Shown piece by piece: positions 50,459-63,400 of a DNA stretch of 64,000 nt. Source of the stretch: Hydractinia symbiolongicarpus. Taxonomy: Eukaryota; Cnidaria; Hydrozoa; Anthoathecata; Hydractiniidae. The position numbers and the translations under genes are program-made. The stretch lies in assembly GCF_029227915.1 (NCBI RefSeq), contig NC_079879.1, positions 28,092,501-28,156,500 of the forward strand, in the 5' to 3' direction. Below the pieces are notes generated by a model that was given only the letters and a program-made list of their open reading frames with translations, made no database searches and was not told the DNA's origin. Each line of letters opens with the position of its first letter. Positions within the stretch are counted from its first letter, which is position 1.

Positions 50459-51950
50459 CTGATAACGTTAGGAAGTCAATGTAATATAGTCTTTGAAGCT
50501 GTCTCAATTTTTTTAGCGCTTGCTAACGGCTAGGATTGGTCCCACAGTAAAAAATGACTTATTTATCTAAATATTTAAATGAAGCGCTACCACAGCGCCC
50601 AGTGTAATCGCTAAATTCCAGCAATCTTGTCAAATTAAGAAGAATGTTATTTCTTAGAGTCCAATTGTCTAATTTATCACATTTATAAGGTCAAAGTTTA
50701 AAATCAGTTCAATTAAGTCCCACAGTCAATTGTTTCACAGTTAAAAGCGACACAACCTAGTAATATCAGAAAAATATCGCTAAATACATGTTGGTACGAA
50801 TATGTGACGCAACCGTTGTAACTCAAACGAGCTGATACCGACAGAAAGTCAATGAAATCTAGTTTTTGAAACTGTCTCTATTACTTTAGCGCGTGCTAGC
50901 GGTTAGGATTGGTCCCACTGTAAAAAATGACTTATTTATCTAATTTTTTTGAATAAAGCAATAACACAGCGTCCAGTATAATTGCTGAGTTACAGCAATC
51001 TTTTCACATTAGGAAGAACGTTACTTCTTGGATTCCAGTTGTCTCATTATCACATTTATAAGGTGAAATTCCAAAATTAGTTCAATTAAGTCCTACAGTC
51101 AATCGTTTCACTGTTAAAAGCGATGCAACCTAGTAATATCAGAAACATATCGCTAAATACATGTTGGTACAAATATGTGACGCAATCGTTGTAATTCATA
51201 CGGACTGATACCGTTAGAAAGTCAATGAAATACAGTTTTTTAAACTGTCTCTATTTTTTGAGCGCGTGTTAACGTCTAGGATTGGTCCCACAGTAAAAAA
51301 TGAAATTTTTATCCACATTTTTAAATAAAGCGGTACCACAGCTCCCGGTGTAATCGCTGAGTTCCAGCAATCATGGCAAACTAAGAAAAATGTTATTTCT
51401 AGGAGTCCAATTGTCTCTTTCATCACATTTATAAGGTCAAGGTCCAAAATCAGTTCAATAAAGTTCCACAGTCAATCGTTTCACTGTTAAAAGCGATGAA
51501 ACCTAATAGTATCGGAAAAATATCGCTAAATGCATGTTGGTACGAATATGTGACGCAACCGTCGTAACTCACACGGACTGATACCGTTAGAAAGTCAATT
51601 AAATGTAGTTTTTGAAACTGTCTCTATTACTTCAGCGCGTGCTAGCGGTTAGGATTGGTCCCACAGTAAAAAATGACTTATTTATCTAATTTTTTTGAAT
51701 AAAGCAATAACACAGCGTCCAGTATAATTGCTGAGTTACAGCAATCATTTCATATTAAGAAGAACGTTACTTCTTGGAGTCCAATTGTCTTATTATAACA
51801 TTTAAAATGTCAAAGTCTATAATAAGTTCAATTAAGTCCCACAGACAGTTGTTTCACATTTAAAAGCGACGCAACCTAATAATATCAGAAAAATATCGCT
51901 AAATGCATGTTGGTACTAATATGTGACGCAACCGTCGTAACTCACACGGA
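50459..51950 (+). repeat. Third copy of the 33,910 unit
   Basis: Monomer starts fall at 50459 (T-type), 50832, 51205 and 51578. The first three lie exactly 16,549 bp from 33910, 34283 and 34656. The minus-strand 77-codon frame at 51,214-51,447 is the same TTG-initiated chance frame. From 51,578 the sequence instead follows 37,425 onward, so the two earlier neighbouring arrangements are spliced here. Confidence 0.87.
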
Positions 51951-53598
51951 CTGATACCGGCAGAAAGTCAATTAAATGTAGTTTTTGAAGCTGTCTCTAT
52001 TTTTGGAGCGCGTGCTAGCGGTTAGGATTGGTCCCACAGTAAAAAATGACTTATTTATCTAATTTTTTGAATAAAGCAATAACACAGCGTCCAGTATAAT
52101 TGCTGAGTTACAGCAATCATTTCATATTAAGAAGAACGTTACTTCTTGGAGTCCAGTTGTCTCAATATCACATTTATCAGGTGAATTTGTCCCACAGTAA
52201 AAAATGAATTTTTTATCTACATTTTCAAATAAAGCACTACCACAGCTCCCAGTTTAATCGCTGAGTTCCAGCAATCATGTCAAACTAAGAAAAATGTTAT
52301 TTCTTGGAGTCCAACTTTCTCATTTATCACATTTATAAGGTCAAAGTCCAAAATCAGTTTAATTAAGTTCCACAGCCAATTGTTTCACATTTAAAAGCGG
52401 CGCAACCTAGTAATATCAGGAAACATATCGCTAAATACATGTTGGTACGAATACGTGACACAATCGTTGTAATTCATCCGGACTGATACCGATAAAAAGT
52501 CAATGAAATGTAGTTTTTGAAACTGTCTCTATTTCTTCAGCGCGCGCTAGCGGTTACGATTGGACCCACAGTACAAAATGACTTATTTATCTACTTTTTT
52601 CAATAAAGCAATACCACAGCGTCCAGTGTAATTGCTTAGTTCCAGCAATCATGTCAAATTAAGAAAAATGTTATTTTTTGGAGTCCAATTGTTTCATTAT
52701 AACATTAGTAAGGTCACAGTCCAAAATCAGTTCAATAAAGTCCTAAAGTCAATTGTTTCACTGTTAAAAGCGATGAAACCTAGTAATATCAGAAACATAT
52801 CGCTAAATAGATGTTGGTACGAATATGTGACGCAATCGTTGTAGTTTATCCGGACTGATAGCGTTAGAAATTTAATGAAATATAGTTTTTGAAAATGTCT
52901 CTATTTCTTTGGCGGGTGCTAACGGCCAGGATTGGTCCCACAGTAAAAAATACCTTTTTTATCTACATTTTTAATAAAGCGCTACCATAGCGCCCAGTGT
53001 AATTGCTTAGTTCCAGCAATCATTTCAAATTAAGAAAAATGTTATTTTTTGGAGTCCAATTGTCTCATCATAATATTAGTAAGGTCACAGTCCAAAATCA
53101 GTTCAATAAAGTCCTAAAGTCAATTGTTTCACTGTTAAATGCGATGAAACCTAGTAATATCAAAAACACATCGCTAAATAGATGTTGGTACAAATATGTG
53201 ACGCAATCGTTGTAGTTTATCCGGACTGATACCGTTAGAAAGTCAATGAAATATAGTTTTTGAAACTGTCTCTATTTCTTGAACGCGTGCTAACGGCTAA
53301 GATTTTTCCCACATTAAAAAATGAAATTTTTATCTACATTTTTAAATAAAGCGCTACCACAGCTCCCAGTTTAATCGCTGAGTTCCAGCAATCATCTCAA
53401 ACTAAGAAAAATGTTATTTCTTGGAGTCCAATTGTCTCTTTTATCACTTTTATAAGGTCAAAGTCCAAAATCAGTTCAATAAAGTCCCACAGTCAATCGT
53501 TTCACTGTTAAAAGCGATGAAACCTAATAATATCAGAAAAATATCGCTAAATGCATGTTGGTACGAAGATGTGACGCAACCGTCGTAACTCACACGGA
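51951..53598 (+). repeat. 1,648-bp HOR unit 1
   Basis: Starts fall at 51951, 52483, 52855 and 53226; spacings are 532, 372, 371 and 373. The 532-bp interval contains the truncated monomer. The monomer at 52483 shares ATCAGGAAACATATCGC and ATACGTGACACAA upstream of its start with that at 35562 (offset 16,921). Confidence 0.88.
52183..52195 (+). other. Truncated-monomer junction 2
   Basis: TATCAGGTGAATTTGTCCCA shows the same join as at 35,262, with small base changes at the seam. Confidence 0.85.
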
Positions 53599-55246
53599 CT
53601 GATACCGGCAGAAAGTCAATTAAATGTAGTTTTTGAAGCTGTCTCTATTTTTGGAGCGCGTGCTAGCGGTTAGGATTGGTCCCACAGTAAAAAATGACTT
53701 ATTTATCTAATTTTTTGAATAAAGCAATAACACAGCGTCCAGTATAATTGCTGAGTTACAACAATCATTTCATATTAAGAAGAACGTTACTTCTTGGAGT
53801 CCAGTTGTCTCATTATCACATTAATCAGGTGAAATTGGTCCCACAGTAAAAAATGAATTTTTTATCTATATTTTTAAATAAAGCACAACCACAGCTCCCA
53901 GTTTAACCGCTGAGTTCCAGCAATCATGTCAAACTAAGAAAAATGTTATTTCTTGGAGTCCAACTGTCTCATTTATCACATTTATAAGGTCAAAGTCCAA
54001 AATCAGTTCAATTAGGTTCCACAGCCAATTGCTTCACATTCAAAAGCGACGCAACCTAGTAATATCAGAAACATATCGCTAAATAGATGTTGGTACAAAT
54101 ATGTGACGCAATCGTTGTAGTTTATCCGGACTGATACCGTTAGAAAGTCAATGAAATGTAGTTTTTGAAACTGTCTCTATTTCTTCAGCGCGCGCTAGCG
54201 TTTACGATTGGACCCACAGTACAAAATGACTTATTTATCTACTTTTTTCAATGAAGCAATACCACAGAGTCCAGTAAAATTGCTGAGTTACAGCAATCAT
54301 TTGATCTTAAAAAGAACGTTACTTCTTTGAGTCCAGTTGTCTCATTATAACATTTAAAAGATCAAAGTCTAAAATCAGTTCAATTAAGTCCTAAAGTCAA
54401 TTGTTTCACTGTTAAAAGCGATGAAACCTAGTAATATCAGAAACATATCGCTAAATAGATGTTGGTACGAATATGTGACGCAATCGTTCTAGTTTATCCG
54501 GACTGATACCGTTAGAAAGTCAATGAAATATATTTTTTGAAAATGTCTCTATTTCTTTGGCGGGTGCTAACGGCTAGGATTGGTCCCACAGTAAAAAATA
54601 ACTTTTTTATCTACATTTTTAATAAAGCGCTACCATAGCGCCCAGTGTAATTGCTTAGTTCCAGCAATCATGTCAAATTAAGAAAAATGTTATTTTTTGG
54701 AGTCCAATTGTCTCATTATAACATTAGTAAGGTCACAGTCCAAAATCAGTTCAATAAAGTCCTAAAGTCAATTGTTTCACTGTTAAAAGCGATGAAACCT
54801 AGTAATATCAGAAACATATCGCTAAATAGATATTGGTACAAATATGTGACGCAATCGTTGTAGTTTATCCGGACTGATATCGTTAGAAAGTCAATGAAAT
54901 ATAGTTTTTGAAACTGTCTCTATTTCTTGAACGCGTGCTAACGGCTAAGATTTGTCCCACAGTAAAAAATGAAATTTTTATCTACATTTTTAAATAAAGC
55001 GCTACCACAGCTCCCAGTTTAATCGCTGAGTTCCAGCAATCATGTCAAACTAAGAAAAATGTTTTTTCTTGGAGTCCAATTGTCTTTTTTATCACTTTTA
55101 TAAGGTCAAAGTCCAAAATCAGTTCAATAAAGTCCCACAGTCAATCGTTTTACTGTTAAAAGCGATGAAACCTAATAATATCAGAAAAATATCGCTAAAT
55201 GCATATTGGTACGAATATGTGACGCAACCGTCGTAACTCACACGGA
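53599..55246 (+). repeat. 1,648-bp HOR unit 2
   Basis: Starts fall at 53599, 54131, 54503 and 54874; spacings are 532, 372, 371 and 373, the same pattern as unit 1. It includes a W-type monomer with TTTTTAATAAAGCGC and CTACCATAGCGCC and a G-type monomer with GAACGCGTGC. Confidence 0.88.
53829..53840 (+). other. Truncated-monomer junction 3
   Basis: AATCAGGTGAAATTGGTCCC is the cleanest form of the join, with ATTGG running from one landmark into the other. Confidence 0.86.
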
Positions 55247-56895
55247 TTGATACCGGCAGAAAGTCAATTAAATGTAGTTTTTGAAGCTGTCTCTATTTTT
55301 GGAGCGCGTGCTAGCGGTTAGGATTGGTCCCACAGTAAAAAATGACTTATTTATCTAATTTTTTGAATAAAGCAATAACACAGCGTCCAGTATAATTGCT
55401 GAGTTACAGCAATCATTTTATATTAAGAAGAACGTTACTTCTTGGAGTCCAGTTGTCTCATTATCACATTTATCAGGTGAAATTGGTCCAACAGTAACAA
55501 ATGACTTATTTATCTAATTTTTTGAATAAAGCAATACCACAGCTCCCAGTTTAATCGCTGAGTTCCAGCAATCATGTCAAACAAAAAAAAATGTTATTTC
55601 TTGGAGTCCAACTGTCTCATTTGTCACATTTATAAGGTCAAAGGCCAAAATCAGTTCAATTAAGTTCCACAGCCAATTGTTTCACATTTAAAAGCGACGC
55701 AACCTAGTAATATCAGAAACATATCGCTAAATACATGTTGGTACGAATATGTGACGCAATCGTTGTATTTCATCCGGACTGATACCGATATAAAGTCAAT
55801 GAAATGAAGTTTTTGAAACTGTCTCTATTTCTTCAGCGCGCGCTAGCGGTTACGATTGGACCCACAGTACAAAATGACTTATTTATCTACTTTTTTCAGT
55901 AAAGCAATACCACAGGGTCCAGTATAATTGCTGAGTTACCGCAATCATTTGATCTTAAGAAGAACGTTACTTCTTTGAGTCCAGTTGTCTCATTATCACA
56001 TTTAAAAGGTCAAAGTCCAAAATCAGTTCAATTAAGTCCCACAGACAATTGTTTCACAGTTAAAAGCGACGCAACCTAGTAATATCAGAAACATATCGCT
56101 AAATACATGTTGGTACGAATATGTGACGCAATCGTTGTAATTCATCCGGACTGATACCGTTAGAAAGTCAATGAAATATAGTTTTTGAAACTGTCTCTAT
56201 TTTTTGGGCGAGTGCTAACGGCTAGGATTTGTCCCACAGTAAAAAATAGCTTTTTTATCTACATTTTAAAATAAAGCGCTACCAGAGCGCCCAGTGTAAT
56301 TGCTTAGTTCCAGCAATCATGTCAAATTAGGAAAAATGTTATTTTTTGGAGTCCAATTGTTTCATTATAACATTTGTAAGGTCACAGTCCAAAATCAGTT
56401 CAATAAAGTCCTAAAGTCAATTGTTTCACTGTTAAAAGCGATGAAACCTAGTAATATAAGAAACACATCGCTAAATAGATGTTGGTACAAATATGTGACG
56501 CAATCGTTGTAGTTTATCCGGACTGATACCGTTAGAAAGTCAATGAAATATAGTTTTTGAAACTGTCTCTATTTCTTGAACGCGTGCTAACGGCTAAGAT
56601 TTGTCCCACAGTAAAAAATGAAAGTTTTATCTACATTTTTAAATAAAGTGCTACCACAGCTCCCAGTTTAATCGCTGAGTTCCAGCAATCATGTCAAACT
56701 GAGAAAAATGTTATTTCTTGGAGTCCAATTGTCTCTTTTATCACTTTTATAAGTTCAAAGTCCAAAATCAGTTCAATAAAGTCCCACAGTCAATCGTTTC
56801 ACTGTTAAAAGCGATGAAACCTAATAATATCAGAAAAATATCGCTAAATGCATGTTGGTGCGAATATGTGACGCAAATGTCGTAACTCACACGGA
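55247..56895 (+). repeat. 1,649-bp HOR unit 3
   Basis: Starts fall at 55247, 55779, 56151 and 56523; spacings are 532, 372, 372 and 373. In this unit the sequence after the junction (55,485-55,540) reads AGTAACAAATGACTTATT with a C-type ATTTTTTGAATAAAGC tract rather than the G-type tract of the neighbouring units, a local patch. Confidence 0.87.
55478..55490 (+). other. Truncated-monomer junction 4
   Basis: TATCAGGTGAAATTGGTCCA is the same join, with one base changed in the CCCACAG landmark. Confidence 0.85.
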
Positions 56896-57428
56896 CTGAT
56901 ACCTGCAGAAAGTCAATTAAATGTAGTTTTTGAAGCTGTCTCTATTTTTGGAGCGCGTGCTAGCGGTTAGGATTGGTCCCACAGTAAAAAAATGACTTAT
57001 TTATCTAATTTTTTGAATAAAGCAATAACACAGCGTCCAGTATAATTGCTGAGTTACAGCAATCATTTCATATTAAGAAGAACGTTACTTCTTGGAGTCC
57101 AGTTGTCTCATTATCACATTTATCAGGTGAAATTGGTCCCACAGTAAAAAATGAATTTTTTATCTACATTTTTAAATAAAGCACTACCACAGCTCCCAGT
57201 TTAACCGCTGAGTTCCAGCAATCATGTCAAACTAAGAAAAATGTTATTTCTTGGAGTCCAACTGTCTCATTTATCACATTTATAAGGTCAAAGTCCAAAA
57301 TCAGTTCAATTAAGTTCCACAGCCAATTGTTTCACATTTAAAAGCGACGCAAACTAGTAATATCAGAAACATATGGCTAAATACATGTTGGTAAGAATAT
57401 GTGACGCAATGGTTGTAACTCACACGGA
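56896..57428 (+). repeat. Start of HOR unit 4, then switch
   Basis: The 533-bp interval repeats the head of the 1,649-bp unit, including the truncated monomer, but the following monomer at 57,429 is a different (C-type) class, so the regular HOR ends here. Confidence 0.85.
57127..57139 (+). other. Truncated-monomer junction 5
   Basis: TATCAGGTGAAATTGGTCCC is the same join as at 53,829, 3,300 bp upstream (two HOR units). Confidence 0.86.
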
Positions 57429-60404
57429 CTGATACCGTTAGAAAGTCAATTAAATGTAGTTTTTAAAACTGTCTCTATCTCTTCAGCGCGCTAGCGGTTC
57501 GGATTGGTCCCACAGTACAAAATGACTTATTTATCTGATTTTTTGAATAAAGCCATAACACAGCGTCCAGTATAATTGCTGAGTTACAGCAATCATTTCA
57601 TATTAAGAAGAACGTTACTTCTTGGAGTCCAATTGTCTTATTATAACATTTAAAATGTCAATGTCTAAAATAAGTTCAATTTAGTCCCACAGACTGTTGT
57701 TTCACATTTAAAAGCGACGCAACCTAGTAATATCAGAAACATATCGCTAAATAGATGTCAGTACGAATATGTGACGCAATCGTTGTAGTTTTTCCGGACT
57801 GATAACGTTAGAAAGTCAATGAAATATAGTTTTTGAATCTGTCTCTATTTCTTTGGCGGGTGCTAACGGCTAGGATTTGTCCCACAGTAAAAAATAACTT
57901 TTTTATCTACATTTTTATATAAAGCGCTACCAGAGCGACCAGTGTAATTGCTTAGTTCCAGCAGCCATGTCAAATTAAGAAAAAATGTTATTTTTTGAAG
58001 TCCAATTGTCTCATTATAACATTAGTAAGGTCACAGTCCAAAATCAGTTCAATAAAGTCCTAAAGTCAATTGTTTCACTGTTAAAAGCGATGAAACCTAG
58101 TAATATCAGAAACATATCGCTAAATAGATGTCAGTACGAATATGTGACGCAATCGTTGTAGTTTATCCGGACTGATACCGTTAGAAAGTCAATGAAATAT
58201 AGTTTTTGAAACTGTCTCTATTTCTTGAGCGCGTGCTAACGGCTAAGATTTGTCCCACAGTAAAAAATGAAATTTTTATCTACATTTTTAAATAAAGGGC
58301 TACCACAGCTCCCAGTTTAATCGCTGAGTTCCAGCAATCATGTCATACTAAGAAAAATGTTATTTCTTGGAGTCCAATTGTCTGTTTTATCTCTTTTATA
58401 AGGTCAAAGTATAAAATCAGTTCAATAAAGTCCCACAGTCAATCGTTTAACTGTTAAAAGCGATGAAACCTAATAATATCAGAAAAATATCGCTAAATGC
58501 ATGTTGGTACGAATATGTGACACAACCGTCGTAACTCACACGGACTGATACCGGCAAAAAGTCAATTAAATGTAGTTTTTGAAGCTGTCTCTATTTTTGG
58601 AGCGTGTGCTAGCGGTTAGGAATGGTCCCACAGTAAAAAATGACTTATTTATCTAATTTTTTGAATAAAGCAATAACACAGCGTCCAGTATAATTGCTGA
58701 GTTACAGCAATCATTTCATATTAAGAAGAACGTTACTTCTTGGAGTCCAGTTGTCTCATTATAACATTTAAAAGGTCAAAGTCTAAAATCAGTTCAATTA
58801 AGTCCCACAGACAATTGTTTCACAGTTAAAAGCGACGCAACCTCGTAATATCAGAAACATATCGCTAAATACATATTGGTACGAATATGTGACGCAATCG
58901 TTGTAATTCATCCGGACTGATACCGTTAGAAAGTCAATGAAATATAGTTTTTGAATCTGTCTCTATTTATTTGGCGGGTGCTAATGCCTAGGATTTGTCC
59001 CACAGTAAAAAATAACTTTTTTCTTAACATTTTTAAATAAAGCGCTACCAGAGCGCCCAGTGTAATTGCTTAGTTCCAGCAATCATGTCAAATTAAGAAA
59101 AATGTTATTTTTTGGAGTCCAATTGTCTCATTATAACATTAGTAAGGTCACAGTCCAAAATCAGTTCAATAAAGTCCCACAGTCAATCGTTTCACTGTTA
59201 AAAGCGATGAAACCTAATAGTAACAGAAAAATATCGCTAAATGCATGTTGGTACGAATATGTGACACAACCGTCGTAACTCACACGGACTGATACCGGCA
59301 AAAAGTCAATTAAATGTAGTTTTTGAAGCTGTCTCTATTTTTGGAGCGTGTGCTAGCGGTTAGGAATGGTCCCACAGTAAAAAATGACTTATTTATCTAA
59401 TTTTTTGAATAAAGCAATAACACAGCGTCCAGTATAATTGCTGAGTTACAGCAATCATTTCATATTAAGAAGAACGTTACTTCTTGGAGTCCAGTTGTCT
59501 CATTATAACATTTAAAAGGTCAAAGTCTAAAATCAGTTCAATTAAGTCCCACAGACAATTGTTTCACAGTTAAAAGCGACGCAACCTCGTAATATCAGAA
59601 ACATATCGCTAAATACATATTGGTACGAATATGTGACGCAATCGTTGTAATTCATCCGGACTGATACCGTTAGAAAGTCAATGAAATATAGTTTTTGAAT
59701 CTGTCTCTATTTCTTTGGCGGGTGCTAATGCCTAGGATTTGTCCCACAGTAAAAAATAACTTTTTTCTCAACATTTTTAAATAAAGCGCTACCAGAGCGC
59801 CCAGTGTAATTGCTTAGTTCCAGCAATCATGTCAAATTAAGAAAAATGTTATTTTTTGGAGTCCAATTGTCTCATTATAACATTAGTAAGGTCACAGTCC
59901 AAAATCAGTTCAATAAAGACCCACAGTCAATCGTTTCACTGTTAAAAGCGATAAAACCTAATAGTAACAGAAAAATATCGCTAAATGCATGTTGGTACAA
60001 ATATGTGACGCAACCGTCGTAACTCACACGGACTGATACCGTTAGAAAGTCAATTAAATGTAGTTTTTGAAACTGTCTCTATTTCTTCAGCGCGCGCTAG
60101 CGGTTCGGATTGGTCCCACAGTACAAAATGACTTATTTATCTGATTTTTTGAATAAAGCCATAACACAGCGTCCAGTATAATTGCTGAGTTACAGCAATC
60201 ATTTCATATTAAGAAGAACGTTACTTCTTGGAGTCCAATTGTCTTATTATAACATTTAAAATGTCAATGTCTAAAATAAGTTCAATTTAGTCCCACAGAC
60301 TCTTGTTCCACATTTAAAAGCGACGCAACCTAGTAATATCAGAAACATATCGCTAAATAGACGTCAGTACGAATATGTGACGCAATCGTTGTAGTTTTTC
60401 CGGA
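57429..60404 (+). repeat. Satellite block with 744-bp dimer duplication
   Basis: Monomer starts fall at 57429, 57799, 58172, 58545, 58917, 59289, 59661 and 60033. The two monomers from 58,545 are repeated from 59,289 (offset 744); both copies share CTGATACCGGCAAAAAGTC, GAGCGTGTGCTAGCGG and CTAATGCCTAGGATTTG. The monomer at 57429 recurs at 60033 (offset 2,604, seven monomers) with the markers TTTTTTGAATAAAGCCATAA and TCAATTTAGTCCCACAGACT. No gene is seen. Confidence 0.87.
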
Positions 60405-63400
60405 CTGATAACGTTAGAAAGTCAATGTAATATAGTCTTTGAAATTGTCTCAATTTTTTTAGCGCTTGCTAACGGCTAGGATTGGTCCCACAGTAAAAAA
60501 TGAAATTTTTATCTAAATATTTAAATGAAGCGCTACCACAGCGCCCAGTGTAATCGCTGAGTTCCAGCAATCATGTCAAACTAAGAAAAATGTTATTTCT
60601 TGGAGTCCAATTGTCTCTTTTATCAATTTTATAAGGTCAAAGTCCAAAATCAGTTCAATAAAGTCCCACAGTCAATCGTTTCACTGTTAAAAGCGATGAA
60701 ACCTAATAATATCAGAAGAATTTCGGTAAATGCATGTTGGTACGAATATGTGACGCAACCATCGTAACTCACACGGACTGATACCGGCAGAAAGTCAATT
60801 AAATGTAGTTTTTGAACCTGTCTCTATTTTTGGAGCGCGTGCTAGCGGTTAGGATTGGTCCGACAGTAAAAAATGACTTATTTATCTAATTTTTTGAATA
60901 AAGCAATAACACAGCGTCCAGTATAATTGCTGAGTTACAGCAATCATGTCAAACTAAGAAAAATGTTATTTCTTGGAGTCCAACTGTCTCATTTATCACA
61001 TTTATAAGGTCAAAGTCCAAAATCAGTTCAATTAAGTTCCACAGCCAATTGTTTCACATTTAAAAGCGACGCAACCTAGTAATATCAGAAACATATCGCT
61101 AAATACATGTTGGTACGAATATGTGACGCAATCGTTGTAATTTATCCGGACTGATACCGATATAAAGTCAATGAAATGTAGTTTTTGAAACTGTCTCTAT
61201 TTCTTCAGCGCGCGCTAGCGGTTACGATTGGACCCACAGTACAAAATGACTTATTTATCTACTTTTTTCAATAAAGCAATACCACAGCGTCCAGTATAAT
61301 TGCTGAGTTACAGCAATCATTTGATCTTAAGAAGAACGTTACTTCGTTCAGTCCAGTTGTCTCATTATAACATTTAAAAGGTCAAAGTCTAAAATCAGTT
61401 CAATTAAGTCCCACAGACAATTGTTTTACAGTTAAAAGCGACGCAACCTAGTAATATCAGAAACATATCGCTAAATACATGTTGGTACGAATATGTGACG
61501 CAATCGTTGTAATTCATCCGGACCGATACCGGTAGAAAGTCAATGAAATATAGTTTTTGAAACTGTCTCTATTTCTTTGACGGGTGCTAACGGCTAGGAT
61601 TTGTCCCACAGTAAAAAATAAATTTTTTATCTACTTTTTTAAATAAAGCGCTACCAGAGCGCCCAGTGTAATTGCTTAGTTCCAGCAATCATGTCAAATT
61701 AAGAAAAATGTTATTTCTTGGAGTCCAACTGTCTGATTTATCACATTTATAAGGTCAAAGTCCAAAATCAGTTCAATTAAGTTCCACACCCAATTGTTTC
61801 ACATTTAAAAGCGATGAAACCTAATAATATCAGAAAAATATCGCTAAATGCATGTTGGTACGAATATGTGACGCAACCGTCGTAACTCACACGGACTGAT
61901 ACCGGCAGAAAGTCAATGAAATATAGTTTTTGAAACTGTCTCTATTTCTTTGGCGGGTGCTAACGGCTAGGATTTGTCCCACAGTAAAAAATAACTTTTT
62001 TATCTACATTTTTAAATAAAGCGCTACCAGAGCGCCCAGTGTAATTGCTTAGTTCCAGCAATCATGTCAAATTAAGAAAAATGTTATTTTTTGGAGTCCA
62101 ATTGTCTCATTATAATATTAGTAAGGTCACAGTCCAAAATCAGTTCAATAAAGTCCTAAAGTCAATTGTTTCACTGTTAAAAGCGATGAAACCTAGTAAT
62201 ATCAGAAACATATCGCTAAATAGATGTTGGTCAAATATGTGAAGCAATCGTTGTAGTTTATCCGGACTGATACCGTTAGAAAGTCAATGAAATATAGTTT
62301 TTGAAACTGTCTCTATTTCTTGGGCGCGTGCTAACGGCTAAGACTTGTCCCACAGTAAAAAATGAAATTTTTATCTACATTTTTAAATAAAGCGCTACCA
62401 CAGCTCCCAGTTTAATCGCTGAGTTCTAGCAATCATGTCAAACTAAGGAAAATGTTATTTCTTGGAGTCCAATTGTCTGTTTTATCACTTTTATAAGGTC
62501 AAAGTATAAAATCAGTTCAATAAAGTCCCACATTCAATCGTTTAACTGTTAAAAGCAATGAAACCTAATAATATCAGAAAAATATCGCTAAATGCATGTT
62601 GCTACGAATATGTGACGCAACCGTCGTAACTCACACGGACTGATACCGACAAAAAGTCAATTAAATGTAGTTTTTGAAGCTGTCTCTATTTTTGGAGCGC
62701 GTGCTAGCGGTTAGGATTGGTCCCACAGTAAAAAATGACTTATTTATCTATTTTTTTGAATAAAGCAATAACACAGCGTCCAGTATAATTGCTGAGTTAC
62801 AGCAATCATTTCATATTAAGAAGAACGTTACTTCTTGGAGTCCAGTTGTCTCATTATCACATTTATTAGGTGAAATTGGTCCCACAGTAAAAAATGAATT
62901 TTTTATCTACATTTTTATATAAAGCACTACCACAGCTCCCAGTTTAATCGCTGAGTTCCAGCAATCATGTCAATCTAAGAAAAATGTTACTTCTTGGAGT
63001 CCAACTGTCTCATTTATCACATTTATAAGGTCAAAGTCCAAAATCAGTTCAATAAAGTCCCACAGTCAATCGTTTCACTGTTAAAAGCGATGAAACCTAA
63101 TAATATCAGAAAAATATCGCTAAATGCATGTTGGTACTAACATGTGACGCAACCGTCGTAACTCACACGGACTGATACCGGCAGAAAGTCAATTAAATGT
63201 AGTTTTTGAAACTGTCTCTATTTCTTTGGCGGGTGCTAACGACTAGGATTTGTCCCACAGTAAAAAATAACTTTTTTATCTACATTTTTAAATAAAGCGC
63301 TACCAGAGCCCCAGTGTAATTGCTTAGTTCCAGCAATCATGTCAAATTAAGAAAAATGTTATTTTTTGGAGTCCAATTGTCTCATTATAACATTAGTAAG

